Shown here: piece after piece, positions 24,522-33,672 of the stretch
Position numbering within the stretch: the first letter of the stretch is position 1
Layout of the letters: each line of letters starts with the position of its first letter
From: Bacteroidales bacterium
Lineage (GTDB): Bacteria > Bacteroidota > Bacteroidia > Bacteroidales > F082
NCBI GenBank assembly: GCA_017538795.1
Contig: JAFYIE010000010.1
Location: 1-59,100, forward strand
Reading direction: 5' to 3'
DNA: 59,100 bases
Program-made: the position numbers and the translations under genes
The notes under the pieces: generated by a model
Databases searched by the model: none
Seen by the model: the letters and a program-made list of their open reading frames with translations, nothing else
Told to the model about the DNA's origin: nothing

Positions 24522-26801
24522 TTATTCAATTACTGACACTTTTTGTGTTGTCGAGCCGTTTGCGGCATTGATTCTCACCATATAGATACCGTTTCCGAAC
24601 TCTCTCATATTGATAACGCACTCGCCACCATTGACATTTTCCTCATAAACTTTCTGACCGACGAGGTTAAACACCGCCACTGTATTCAAATCCTGAGCTT
24701 CAATTCTCAAGTTTCCTGTTGTCGGGTTAGGATAAAGCTTAGCATTGACTGAATTTTCAGCCACTGAATATGGCACTGTCACAACCACATAGTCTTCATT
24801 ATCATTTGTTAAAGCAGGATCCGACTCGCAAGCTGAGCTGTATGCCGTCACCTTATAATAGTAGGTACCACCCTCCACTACATCGATATATTCGTTCAAA
24901 CCGCCATCAATGCTTGCTATCTCAGAATACTCATCTCCGTCATCGCTTCTGTAAACTTTGAATTTTGATGGAGTGTAATCACAATTCCATGTCAGAGTCA
25001 CAGCACCATTGTTGTATTCACCAACAAAATTCGTCGGTGCGGTGCAGCTCGGACATTCGTTTTTGCCTGAATAAATCGTTCCGTTCAACTGTGTCGACGA
25101 GCCTGTGAATGTGTAAGCTGTTTGATTAGCGGAGTTCTTCAAAGTGATTGTTAACGATGAGATTTCCGTTGAAGGAGCATACCACTGCAATGAGAAGTCG
25201 CCTTCCGGGAAACGGACCTTTTCTGACAAAGGAGTTGAATTTGCCATCTGGATCTCTGTTAAAACTGTTCCGTTTTCACTTACAGCTACAAGCTTGCCGT
25301 CGCCCCAACCCTGAAAGTTGGTAGTCTGGCAGATGAATTTCCAAGTGCAGCTTGGTCCAAAAATCACGACATCTGAAGAAACCTCACCTTCCAAATCATT
25401 ATTGATACCAACGAGGCTGTATTCGTATGCGCCATATTCCGCCACTTCGTCTACAAAGTTCAGTATCTCGCCCGGTTGTGGGTTGTTGTAAGTCTGAATT
25501 GTCTCGCCGTTACGTTTCAACACGATCTGCTGGATAGCTGTCAACGGTTCACCTGACACTGATGTATTAGGCACCATCCAGCTGATTTGAGCTGTCTTTG
25601 TAATAGCATTCTCCACGTCAACCTCCATCTCAATCTCAGGAACCATGGCGTTATAAATATAATCAGGTACAATCTCAAAAACTGCTCTCTGATAGCTGTT
25701 GAAGTGACCGTTACCGGTATTCAAAGCGTCGATTGCATAGTAAGTGCTGTTGTATGAACCGCTCCATCCCCAGTTGAAATGGAATTTACGCTGGTCGTTG
25801 TAGCCGTCGCAGTTGAAAGCGTGACCGCCGTCGGTGTCAGATCCCGCATAAACGAAAGGAATGCCACGGTCTAGCTGCGCGATAAGCATGTCTTCCCAAG
25901 CTGTCTTTGTATAGTTGTCACGGCTATCCAAATGAGCGCAGGCGCCATATCTGAAATAATTGATAAGTGCCGGGCCGACATCCTCTGTATGAGCGCCACT
26001 GCCGTCTGGAGCATAGTCCATGTCAACAGCGATACCGCAGTGATACATCAAAAGAGCCACTGCCAAACCGCCGGCATTTGTAGATGAGACCGTGTTAGGC
26101 ATAATAGACCAGTTGTAAGTGGTCTCGCCGAAGTTTGCCGACAAAGTGGCACCACTACCTGGATAAGAACTTGTGTTGTATGAATGCTCACCGACACCAG
26201 TCTCAGGCCAGTTCCAGAACTTCATCACCTGACTCATAGCTGTAGCCACACAACCTGCATAGCAGTGGTTGTTTGTCCAATAGCTGCTGCAAGCCGGAGC
26301 ATAATAATTGTAAGGCCAACCCTGATCCCATACTGTTGCCAAAAGCGGACTGACAGCCTTTTCCATTCTTGTTTTCGTTGTGACGCCTTCTTTGCGGAGA
26401 AGTTCCCATTGCTCAGTAACATCAGCTTCAGCAACCAATTCATTGTCAATTGCATACTGGATCTGACGTCCATAGTGACCAAGGAAATAACGCATGCCTT
26501 CCGGGATATTGTTGATATCGAAAGCACCGTCTTCGCCATAACCCAAAACAGGATATGCACGGTCGTCAGCGGCCATCACAACAAAACCGTTATCATAGTT
26601 AAAGACATAAAGATAAGCCACACCTTCTTCATTGCTCAAGGTGTAAACATGTTCAACGTCGGTTATACCTTTAGCAGATACGACGTTGTTTTTCAAATAC
26701 TTAGCTCCAAGATTTTTTGCTGTGTTGACATCGACCGGAGCCGCAAACATCTGTCCCGCGAAAACCACAAGGGCAGCAACGATTACTAATAATTTCTTCA
26801 T
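24522..26801 (-). CDS. C10 family secreted cysteine peptidase with T9SS sorting tail, paralogue 3
   Basis: 759 residues, first gene of the tandem trio in transcription order. Signal peptide (about 1-20), prodomain, catalytic Cys in CYAGCVATAM, His in GGHAFNCDGYN, and WGWSGSYNSTYY. It is shorter than its paralogues: the region before the sorting domain is one fibronectin-like module (TAPTNFVGEYNNGAVTLTW region) in place of the block shared by 1 and 2. It ends with a T9SS type A domain (LYPNPTTGNLRIEA ... GIYMVRINAANG). Stop-start gap to paralogue 2 is 44 nt. Confidence 0.92.
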   Translation of the reverse strand: MKKLLVIVAALVVFAGQMFAAPVDVNTAKNLGAKYLKNNVVSAKGITDVEHVYTLSNEEGVAYLYVFNYDNGFVVMAADDRAYPVLGYGEDGAFDINNIPEGMRYFLGHYGRQIQYAIDNELVAEADVTEQWELLRKEGVTTKTRMEKAVSPLLATVWDQGWPYNYYAPACSSYWTNNHCYAGCVATAMSQVMKFWNWPETGVGEHSYNTSSYPGSGATLSANFGETTYNWSIMPNTVSSTNAGGLAVALLMYHCGIAVDMDYAPDGSGAHTEDVGPALINYFRYGACAHLDSRDNYTKTAWEDMLIAQLDRGIPFVYAGSDTDGGHAFNCDGYNDQRKFHFNWGWSGSYNSTYYAIDALNTGNGHFNSYQRAVFEIVPDYIYNAMVPEIEMEVDVENAITKTAQISWMVPNTSVSGEPLTAIQQIVLKRNGETIQTYNNPQPGEILNFVDEVAEYGAYEYSLVGINNDLEGEVSSDVVIFGPSCTWKFICQTTNFQGWGDGKLVAVSENGTVLTEIQMANSTPLSEKVRFPEGDFSLQWYAPSTEISSLTITLKNSANQTAYTFTGSSTQLNGTIYSGKNECPSCTAPTNFVGEYNNGAVTLTWNCDYTPSKFKVYRSDDGDEYSEIASIDGGLNEYIDVVEGGTYYYKVTAYSSACESDPALTNDNEDYVVVTVPYSVAENSVNAKLYPNPTTGNLRIEAQDLNTVAVFNLVGQKVYEENVNGGECVINMREFGNGIYMVRINAANGSTTQKVSVIE

Positions 26802-26974
26802 TTTTCAGTATTTTTTATTTTCCTTTTTCTCTTACTTTTTTTCTTTTAAAATATAACTATCTGTAAATAAACAAGTTAAAATGGTTAAAAACATTTTTTC
26901 ACTTTTATTCAACTTAATTAATTTTAAGCTTGTAAAAATAGTAAAAAAAATAATACGACGCTCAATTTTTTTCG

Positions 26975-26982
26975 TATTTTTG
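26975..26982 (+). promoter_or_regulatory. -7 box before the 156-residue orphan gene
   Basis: TATTTTTG matches the Bacteroidota -7 consensus, 27 nt upstream of the ATG. No convincing -33 box is seen. The surrounding gap (26802-27008) is divergent, AT-rich and otherwise empty. Confidence 0.5.
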
Positions 26983-27008
26983 CATTTCAAAAATGAATTT
27001 TCCCAGAT

Positions 27009-27479
27009 ATGGAACATAAATACTACGATTTTTACATGCGTTTTCCGAGCGAAGACGACGCATTGAAGGCGAAAGATTTTTATTACAAAAAACATCGTCC
27101 GCGCATCGGCGGCGAGTTCAAAATCAACGACAACGGCGTGTGTTCCCTGTCTCTGCAGGACGAATGCGAACTCATCACCGACCTGTATCCTTTCGGACTG
27201 AAACGCTATATCGTGGCCGACAATTTCCATGGCGTACGACGCGAACACGGCAAGGACATCTTCGACTTCTTCACCGACAGCGACAAGTATTTCTGCTGGG
27301 ATTTGAACGATCAGGTCTTTGAAAAACTCAACAATTTCCTAAAAAACGAGATTCAACAGGACGGCTACACCCCTGAGGAAGGCAAACATGCTCCGTTCGT
27401 CCAACGCACCCTCGACAGCATGGGCATCGACGATCTTTTCAACATGCTCAACGTCGAAGCTCCAGGACTTGATATTTAG
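27009..27479 (+). CDS. Hypothetical cytoplasmic protein
   Basis: 156 residues, not recognised. It is soluble with no signal peptide and rich in aromatic and acidic residues (YYDFYMRFPSEDDALKAKDFYYKK at the start, spanning about residues 5-28). The opening segment resembles a small alpha/beta sandwich. It stops with TAG, showing that TAG is a normal stop in this genome. Preceded by a good -7 box, followed by the S24 repressor gene 125 nt later with its own promoter. Confidence 0.7.
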   Translation: MEHKYYDFYMRFPSEDDALKAKDFYYKKHRPRIGGEFKINDNGVCSLSLQDECELITDLYPFGLKRYIVADNFHGVRREHGKDIFDFFTDSDKYFCWDLNDQVFEKLNNFLKNEIQQDGYTPEEGKHAPFVQRTLDSMGIDDLFNMLNVEAPGLDI

Positions 27480-27521
27480 TTTGGAGTTTGAAGTTATTTT
27501 TTTCAAAAATTAGTTTTTTTA

Positions 27522-27551
27522 TTGTCATTTCAAAAATTTTTTGTAATTTTG
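27522..27551 (+). promoter_or_regulatory. Promoter of the S24-type repressor gene
   Basis: TTG (27522-27524) and TAATTTTG (27544-27551) are 19 nt apart, matching the Bacteroidota consensus. The start site should be near 27558, giving a leader of about 45 nt. Confidence 0.65.
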
Positions 27552-27603
27552 ACGTGTTTTTAATCATTGTATTTGATGAAAAATTAGTCAAATTATCATT
27601 GCT

Positions 27604-28407
27604 ATGTTCTTCAGTACCAACATAAGATTCTTGCGCAAACGCCGTTCCAAGACACAGGACGACGTCGCGGCGGCAGTCAACATGAAACGCTCAACGCTCA
27701 GCGGATACGAAAACGAGGTGTCGGAGCCGAGCATCGAGGCGCTCATCGTTCTGTCGAAATATTTCAACGTCGCCATCGACACCTTGATAAAGGTCGACTT
27801 GACAAAAATCGGCGAGTTTCAGCTAAGCCAGCTTGAACGCGGCTACGACGTGCACCTCAAAGGCAGCAACATCAGGGTTCTCGCCACCACCGTCAACAAC
27901 GACAACGTGGAGAACATCGAACTAGTTTCCGAAAAGGCAAAAGCAGGATACACAACAGGTTACGCCGACCCGGAATACATCAAAATCCTCCCGACATTCA
28001 GCCTGCCGTTCCTGTCGAAAGAAAGAAAATACCGCACCTTCCAAATCAGCGGCGACTCCATGCTACCGATTCCAAACAAATCGTACGTGACCGGCGAATA
28101 CGTCCTCGACTGGCACGACATCCACGACAAGCAGGCATATATCATCCTCACCATCGACGACGGAATCGTGTTCAAAATAGTTGAAAATCATATCGCCGAC
28201 GGCTATCTGAGACTTCACTCGCTGAACCCAGTCTATGAGCCGTTCGAGATTCCAGTTACCGAGATAAAAGAGGTATGGAAATTTGTGCATTACATCAGCT
28301 CCGAGATGCCTGAAAATCAAAACACACCGAGAGAGCAGGAGCTTATCGACACCATAAACGACCTCAAAAAACAGGTTCAGGCGATACAACTGAAGTTGAA
28401 CATTTAA
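27604..28407 (+). CDS. XRE-type HTH repressor with S24 (LexA/CI-like) peptidase domain
   Basis: 267 residues. Residues 1-60 form a lambda-repressor-like HTH (TQDDVAAAV, SGYEN). The C-terminal S24 domain has the self-cleavage-type Ala-Gly in KAKAGY, the Ser nucleophile in SGDSMLPI and the general-base Lys in VFKIVEN. The tail is a short coiled coil. LexA/CI-like proteins of this build regulate stress or mobile-element genes and are released by self-cleavage. There is no prophage around it, so it is probably a chromosomal regulator. The next gene starts 13 nt later. Confidence 0.9.
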   Translation: MFFSTNIRFLRKRRSKTQDDVAAAVNMKRSTLSGYENEVSEPSIEALIVLSKYFNVAIDTLIKVDLTKIGEFQLSQLERGYDVHLKGSNIRVLATTVNNDNVENIELVSEKAKAGYTTGYADPEYIKILPTFSLPFLSKERKYRTFQISGDSMLPIPNKSYVTGEYVLDWHDIHDKQAYIILTIDDGIVFKIVENHIADGYLRLHSLNPVYEPFEIPVTEIKEVWKFVHYISSEMPENQNTPREQELIDTINDLKKQVQAIQLKLNI

Positions 28408-28420
28408 ACTTTATCTCTAA

Positions 28421-28915
28421 ATGAAAAAAATCTTTCTGATATTAGCGTTTTTAGCGTGCTCCACGACGGCTTTTTCACAGGAAACGGGGTCTGACTTTTA
28501 CATAAATTTCATCGACTGGAACATACAAAGATTCGTCGTCGACCACAACGAAAACTGGAAAGGTTATTACAAAAGCGACGCCGTCATCGAATACAATTTC
28601 GACGAGGTAAAGGCCATTAACTCCATAAGAATCAGATTCTTAGCAAATCCGTCAGTCGGGATTTCACTGCCTGCCACGGCAAAGGTCTACGCCTTCCCTA
28701 TCGACGCTCCCGACTTGCCCGACACTTTCGTGAAAACATTAAAAATCGATGAAAAAGTAAACAATTCCGGCAATCAGTTTTTTACCGAAGAAATAAAGTT
28801 AAATGGCCTGAAAACCAAATACTTACGAATAGTTGTAGAAAACACTGGTTCGCTGATGTACATCAGCGAACCAGTTATAGAAACTACTTACTCCAATAAC
28901 TACTTGCCCCAATAA
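28421..28915 (+). CDS. Small exported protein of unknown function
   Basis: 164 residues with a clear signal peptide (MKKIFLILAFLACSTTAFSQ) and a mature part rich in beta-strand pattern, like a discoidin/galactose-binding-type module (YNFDEVKAINSIRIRFLANP, then LKTKYLRIVVEN). This resemblance is weak. The last codons overlap the convergent tricorn-like gene by 16 nt, and a 32-bp perfect palindrome (28843-28874) lies in its coding sequence. Confidence 0.7.
   Translation: MKKIFLILAFLACSTTAFSQETGSDFYINFIDWNIQRFVVDHNENWKGYYKSDAVIEYNFDEVKAINSIRIRFLANPSVGISLPATAKVYAFPIDAPDLPDTFVKTLKIDEKVNNSGNQFFTEEIKLNGLKTKYLRIVVENTGSLMYISEPVIETTYSNNYLPQ
28843..28874. repeat. Perfect 32-bp palindrome inside a coding region at a convergent gene end
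   Basis: The 16 bases at 28843-28858 are followed without a loop by their exact reverse complement at 28859-28874. It encodes the TGSLMYISEPV part of the small exported protein, 26 nt from the end of the convergent tricorn-like gene. There is no T-run after it on either strand, so a simple intrinsic terminator is not assured. Confidence 0.85.
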
Positions 28916-31900
28916 TTGAACGACTCCAACTCTTTCAAAAGCTCTTTGACTGCGGCTTCGAGTTGCTCATCTACGCCTTGCGCAAGTTTTTCAGGGGTGT
29001 TTTTAACTTTGATGTCAGGTTCCAACTGGCTGTTTTCCAGGTAGTTGCCTTCTTCGGTACGATAACCCACAACCGGAAGTCCGAAGTACAAAGTGTTATC
29101 CTGCAAAGTCTCCCAAGTGACACTGCTCATAGTGCCCGGAACAGGCATTCCAACGAGTTTACCGATATTTTTATGTTTGTAAACCCACGGCGTTCCATGC
29201 GCGTTGCTGTAGTTAGCCTCGCCAATAACCATAATCGAAGGTTTCACGTAACGTCGCGACGGCATGATGCACGACACGCTGTCGCGGACAACCTGCTCGA
29301 GATATTTCTCGCCTGAGAACAGAATCTCGATATCCTCATGCAGACGGCCGCCGCCGTTGAAACGAGTGTCGATGACGATGCCCTCACGGAGGTTGTATTT
29401 TCCTAAAATGTCGGCATAAACATCACGATAACTCGCATCGCCCATGCTCTTGATGTGGACGTAGCCGAGGCGTCCGTTCGACAGACTGTCGACAATGTGG
29501 GCGTTGCGTTTTATCCAGCGTTTGTAAAGCAAATCGTTCTGCGCGCTCTTCGAGATCGGCTTCACCACCTCTTCCCAATGTTTTTTGGTCTTCGGACTGT
29601 AAATCGAGACAAGCACTTTCTTCCCCGATTTCTTGTTCAGAAGCGGGAAATAGTCCATATCCTTCGTGATCTCGACGCCGTCAATCTTTTCGATGATGTC
29701 GCCTGCCTTCACTTTCGAAGATTTCTTGTCGAAAGGACCATATTCGAGCACCTCTTCGATGAGAAGACCGTCTTTGTCGTAACTCCAGTCGTAGAGAAGT
29801 CCAAGCTGAGCCGTAGCGTCGCCGTTTGAGCCACCGCCACGATAGCCGGAGCCCGAATGCGAAACGTTAAGCTCGCCAAGAACCTCGCTCAGCAATTCCG
29901 CAAAATCGTAATTGTTGTTGATATGCGCCAGGAACGGATAAAAATCTTTCTTAATCTGTTCAAAATCAGCGCCATTATGGTCGCGACGGAACAAGCGTTT
30001 GTTTTCCTGCAGGAAGACGTGATTGTACATATACTCACGTTCCGCGGCACGGTCGAGTATCATTGTCGCATCATATTTAATAGGTGTCGACTTGCCGCCT
30101 TTGGTCTCAATCTTCTGAAGATTTCCGCCCGAAAGCACGTAGATGTTATCACCTTTTTTATTTAATACGAGTTGTGCGCCGCCGGCATCGAGTTTCTTCA
30201 AAATCTTCGTCGATTTCTCACGGACATCGAGTTCCCAAAGGTCATAACCCTTCTCGAAAGAGCTCAAGAAATACAGCTTGTCGCCATCTTTCGACAACAC
30301 AGCGCCCGACAGCTTCGACGACATCGGAGTCAAACGCACCACACGTTCATCGAGTCTATCCAACTCAACATCAACAGCTTTCACCTCCTCTTTCTTATCC
30401 TTCTTCTCTTTACTATCCTTCTTATCCTTACTATTCGCTTCATTCTCTTTCTTCAAAACTTCGTATTCTTCCTTCGAAAGCATGAATTTATCATACGCAT
30501 CCTGATTCATGAAGCAGATGAAAGCGTCGTTCTGGCTGCCCCACGAGGCGTGCGAGCGCATGCCGTAACGGTTTGAGCCGAAAATGACAGCATTGCCGTC
30601 CAAAGCCCATCTCGGACTGCCGGCGATATAGCCGTCGTTGGTGATATTGTGAATCTTCATGTCGCCGTCAGCCGAAACAATGCCAATATCCGAATAAGGT
30701 GAACGCATATTTGTGATAAGCGTCAAGACGAACCATTTTCCATCTGGAGACCATTGATAATCAAACGGATAGGCGTCGCTATCATAATGTTGGGTACCGT
30801 CAGTGATCTGACGCACTTTTTTGTTTTCTAAGTTAATGACTTTCAAGAATTTACGGTTTTCTATATAAGCTATTTCTTTACCATCAGGAGAAAACTGAGG
30901 CGAGGTACGCTCTATGCCGTCATCACCAAACAGCGACTCCTCTTCAATCAAGGTGGCGTAGGCGAAATTGAGGTCTTCCTTGCGCGACATCTTGGCGAGG
31001 TATAAATTATAGTAACCGTCACGCTCCGAGGTGTAAACCAGCATCTTACCGTCAGGCGAGAACGACGGATCAGCCTCTGCCTCAGGCGTATGCGTGATTT
31101 GTTTCGTTGTCTGATACTCGTCGGAAGTAACAAACACCTCACCACGGACCACGAAAGCGATGAGATTGCCTTCAGGTGTCAGCGTCAGGTCGGAAGCGTT
31201 GCCGAACTTACCACGTTCAGGCATGTTTTCCTGGTCGTTAACAATCTGAATATCAACTTTTTTTGGCTCCTGCCCTATCTTCTGAGTGTAAATCTCACCT
31301 TGATAGCCGTAGCACAACGTACCATCGTTGGCGACACTCAAAAAACGCACCGGATAAGTCTCGAAATTGCTGATTTTCTGCGGCTCGGACATGTTAGGCC
31401 ACCGCATCATGTACACATTCTGGCTGTTGCGTCCTGCCGGTTCGCTGAGGTAGACAAACGACTTATGGTCAGGCATAAACGCAGGATCACGGTCTTCGCC
31501 AATGTTGGTAGTCAGGATCTTATGCGTTTTCTCTTTTGCGTTGTAATAGACCACATCACGTGCCACCGACGACACCTGATGTTTGCGCCAGATGTTCTCG
31601 CTACCTTTGCGGTCGTAGTAAAGAAACGACTCGCCATCGCTGTCGAACGACACCGAGCACACCGTAGCAGCGGTCACTTGCTGCGGACGACCGCCATCCA
31701 CCGACACCTTATATAATTCAGTCAGCCAACCTGAGGCGAACTGAGCGTCTTTGGCGTCTTTCTGAATCATCGCGCTGTAATAAATCTCCTTATCGTCGGG
31801 CGAAAACGAGAGCGGCGTCTCGTTGGCGGAGTTCGTCGTAACACGTTTTGCCACGCCGCCGTCGACAGGCACGACATAAATATCGAAATTACCGTTGCGG

Positions 31901-32145
31901 TCGGTTGCAAAAGCTATATTTTCACCGTCATGCGACCAAATCGGATAATAATCGTATGAAGCTGAAGTGGTAATCTGACGAGCCATACCACCCTGAGTAT
32001 CAACGACATAAATATCACCTTTATAAGTAAAAGCTATTTTGTCACCTTTCGGCGAGATGGTGTTGTAACGCATCCAAAGAGGCTGTTGAGCGAACGTCGA
32101 AACGACCAAAAACGATGCAAACAAAGTGAAGAATAATTTTTTCAT
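28900..32145 (-). CDS. Tricorn-like S41 family peptidase, exported
   Basis: 1081 residues from ATG 32145 (MKKLFF), which gives a proper signal peptide ending at TFAQ; an in-frame earlier ATG at 32178 adds 11 unlikely residues. The N-terminal 600 residues are beta-propeller repeats of the WD40/TolB type (many SPDGK motifs). A Lys/Glu-rich linker is followed by a PDZ-like region and the S41 core with DTRFNGGG and the Ser of GEANYSNAHG. Tricorn relatives degrade oligopeptides; Bacteroidota homologues are usually periplasmic or surface. The C-terminus overlaps the convergent gene by 16 nt. Confidence 0.9.
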   Translation of the reverse strand: MKKLFFTLFASFLVVSTFAQQPLWMRYNTISPKGDKIAFTYKGDIYVVDTQGGMARQITTSASYDYYPIWSHDGENIAFATDRNGNFDIYVVPVDGGVAKRVTTNSANETPLSFSPDDKEIYYSAMIQKDAKDAQFASGWLTELYKVSVDGGRPQQVTAATVCSVSFDSDGESFLYYDRKGSENIWRKHQVSSVARDVVYYNAKEKTHKILTTNIGEDRDPAFMPDHKSFVYLSEPAGRNSQNVYMMRWPNMSEPQKISNFETYPVRFLSVANDGTLCYGYQGEIYTQKIGQEPKKVDIQIVNDQENMPERGKFGNASDLTLTPEGNLIAFVVRGEVFVTSDEYQTTKQITHTPEAEADPSFSPDGKMLVYTSERDGYYNLYLAKMSRKEDLNFAYATLIEEESLFGDDGIERTSPQFSPDGKEIAYIENRKFLKVINLENKKVRQITDGTQHYDSDAYPFDYQWSPDGKWFVLTLITNMRSPYSDIGIVSADGDMKIHNITNDGYIAGSPRWALDGNAVIFGSNRYGMRSHASWGSQNDAFICFMNQDAYDKFMLSKEEYEVLKKENEANSKDKKDSKEKKDKKEEVKAVDVELDRLDERVVRLTPMSSKLSGAVLSKDGDKLYFLSSFEKGYDLWELDVREKSTKILKKLDAGGAQLVLNKKGDNIYVLSGGNLQKIETKGGKSTPIKYDATMILDRAAEREYMYNHVFLQENKRLFRRDHNGADFEQIKKDFYPFLAHINNNYDFAELLSEVLGELNVSHSGSGYRGGGSNGDATAQLGLLYDWSYDKDGLLIEEVLEYGPFDKKSSKVKAGDIIEKIDGVEITKDMDYFPLLNKKSGKKVLVSIYSPKTKKHWEEVVKPISKSAQNDLLYKRWIKRNAHIVDSLSNGRLGYVHIKSMGDASYRDVYADILGKYNLREGIVIDTRFNGGGRLHEDIEILFSGEKYLEQVVRDSVSCIMPSRRYVKPSIMVIGEANYSNAHGTPWVYKHKNIGKLVGMPVPGTMSSVTWETLQDNTLYFGLPVVGYRTEEGNYLENSQLEPDIKVKNTPEKLAQGVDEQLEAAVKELLKELESFNYWGK

Positions 32146-32219
32146 AGAAATTAAATTTTTACGATGCAAAATTAGCAAAAAAAATTGTAATTTTACACTT
32201 TCAAAATTTTATAAAAAAA

Positions 32220-33032
32220 ATGAAACTTAATTTGAAACGTCCGATAGCGTTTTTCGACTTGGAAACGACAGGATTAAATATAACTCACGACCGTATTGTT
32301 GAAGTTAGTGTGCTGAGAATCAATGTGAACGGCGACGAAGAGCAGAAGACTTGGCGCATCAACCCGGGCATCCCTATCCCGCCTGAGACGACAGCCATCC
32401 ACGGCATAAGCGACGCCGATGTGGCGCACGAAAAGACGTTTAAACAGGCAGCGCCGGAGATCTCGCGTTTCTTTGGCAACTGCGATCTCGCGGGTTACAA
32501 TATTTTGAAGTTCGACCTCCCGATGCTCGTCGAGGAATTCATCCGTGCAGGCGTCAACTTCGACCTCAAAGACCGTCAGCTCATCGATGTGATGAATATT
32601 TTCATGAAAATGGAGCCGCGAACACTGAAAGGCGCCTACCGCTTCTTCATGAACAAGGAGCTCGACAACGCCCACTCCGCCAACGCCGATACCTTCGCCA
32701 CCTACGAGGTGCTGATGGCGATGCTCGACCGTTACAAAGACACAGAATACACTGACTTTAAAGGAGTTACGTCGAAACCTGTCGTCAACGACATGAGCGA
32801 GCTGGCACATTTCTCGTCGCATCATCAAAACGCCGATTTGATGGGACAAATCGTTTACGACGAGCAAGGCAAGGCCGTTTTCAAGTTCGGGAAACACAAG
32901 GACGAACGCGTGGAAGACGTCTTCAAGAAAGAGCCGCAATATTACGACTGGATCATGAAAAGCGACTTCCCTGAATACACAAAGCGAGTGGTAACAAAAT
33001 TAAGATATCCAGATAAAAACATTAATTTTTAA
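32220..33032 (+). CDS. DnaQ-type 3'-5' exonuclease with C-terminal DUF3820-like tail
   Basis: 270 residues. The DEDDh exonuclease core is complete: Asp-Glu in FFDLETTGL, Asp in NILKFDLPML, and His/Asp in NAHSANADTFAT, with HGISDADV between. These act on DNA or RNA 3' ends with two metal ions. The last about 50 residues (FGKHKDERVEDVF ... YYDWIMKSDF) match the DUF3820-like putative nucleic-acid-contacting module often fused to such exonucleases. It is not an epsilon subunit by context. Preceded by an AT-rich 74-nt gap after the tricorn-like gene. Confidence 0.88.
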   Translation: MKLNLKRPIAFFDLETTGLNITHDRIVEVSVLRINVNGDEEQKTWRINPGIPIPPETTAIHGISDADVAHEKTFKQAAPEISRFFGNCDLAGYNILKFDLPMLVEEFIRAGVNFDLKDRQLIDVMNIFMKMEPRTLKGAYRFFMNKELDNAHSANADTFATYEVLMAMLDRYKDTEYTDFKGVTSKPVVNDMSELAHFSSHHQNADLMGQIVYDEQGKAVFKFGKHKDERVEDVFKKEPQYYDWIMKSDFPEYTKRVVTKLRYPDKNINF

Positions 33033-33056
33033 CACAACTTTTTTCAAAAAAAATAA

Positions 33057-33085
33057 TTGTCACAATAAAAAAACAATTATCTTTG
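33057..33085 (+). promoter_or_regulatory. Promoter of the DUF3276 gene
   Basis: TTG (33057-33059) and TATCTTTG (33078-33085) with 18-nt spacing fit the Bacteroidota promoter. Start site near 33092, a leader of about 28 nt. Confidence 0.65.
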
Positions 33086-33119
33086 CATCGAATATCTTTA
33101 ACATCAAAATAGGAATAGT

Positions 33120-33485
33120 ATGGAAGAAAATGAAAAGATGAACAATCGTGAGGAATTGTTTTCGAGACCGGTACGTGCAGGAAAACGCACCTACTTTTTC
33201 GATGTGAAAGCAACAAGAGGTGATGAGAAATACATCACCATCACCGAGAGCAAGCGCCGCTTCAGCAATGAGCAAAACCGCTTCTTCTATGAGAAACACA
33301 AGATTTTCCTTTACAAGGAAGACTTTGAGAAATTCGCCAACGCGTTGAAGGAAACCCTTAATTTCATTGAGACTGGCGAATATCCTGAAGGTTACTTCGA
33401 TGAGCCTAAAGTATATGAAGGTCACGACGACGGCGAGATGAAAGACGATGTCGAGGACTGGTTCAACGACATGGAGAAGAAATAA
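33120..33485 (+). CDS. DUF3276 PUR-alpha-like nucleic-acid-binding protein
   Basis: 121 residues. The VRAGKRTYFFDVKATR and YITITESKRRF pattern is the PUR repeat of DUF3276, a small dimeric PUR-alpha-type protein known from Bacteroidota and Borrelia that binds single-stranded DNA/RNA. The tail is acidic. It is monocistronic with its own promoter and a 14-bp-stem terminator after the stop. Confidence 0.9.
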   Translation: MEENEKMNNREELFSRPVRAGKRTYFFDVKATRGDEKYITITESKRRFSNEQNRFFYEKHKIFLYKEDFEKFANALKETLNFIETGEYPEGYFDEPKVYEGHDDGEMKDDVEDWFNDMEKK

Positions 33486-33509
33486 ACAGGATAATTAAGG
33501 ATAAATGAG

Positions 33510-33559
33510 GATAAGAAGGATAAGGGGGAAGAAATTCCTTTTATCCTTCTTATCTTTCT
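33510..33559 (+). terminator. Terminator after the DUF3276 gene within an AGGATAA repeat array
   Basis: GATAAGAAGGATAA (33510-33523) pairs perfectly with TTATCCTTCTTATC (33541-33554); TTTCTT follows. The array of AGGATAA-type units at 33488-33590 contributes both arms, so the hairpin is built from the repeat. Confidence 0.7.
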
Positions 33560-33633
33560 TATCCATCTTATCATGCCGAAGACATCTTATCCTTAAAAAA
33601 TTATTTTTTACATAGGTAATTCAAAATTTTCCG

Positions 33634-33641
33634 TATCTTTG
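33634..33641 (+). promoter_or_regulatory. -7 box of the parA-led gene run
   Basis: TATCTTTG lies 31 nt before parA. A -33 box is weak. Confidence 0.55.
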
Positions 33642-33672
33642 TACGTTTTTACATACACATATTTTTTAACAC

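Noticed and set aside
27604-28407. Prophage repressor
   Set aside because: No phage structural, integrase or lysis genes surround it; neighbours are ordinary chromosomal genes.
33488-33600. CRISPR array
   Set aside because: The AGGATAA units are short and irregular without spacers of constant length; no cas genes are seen.
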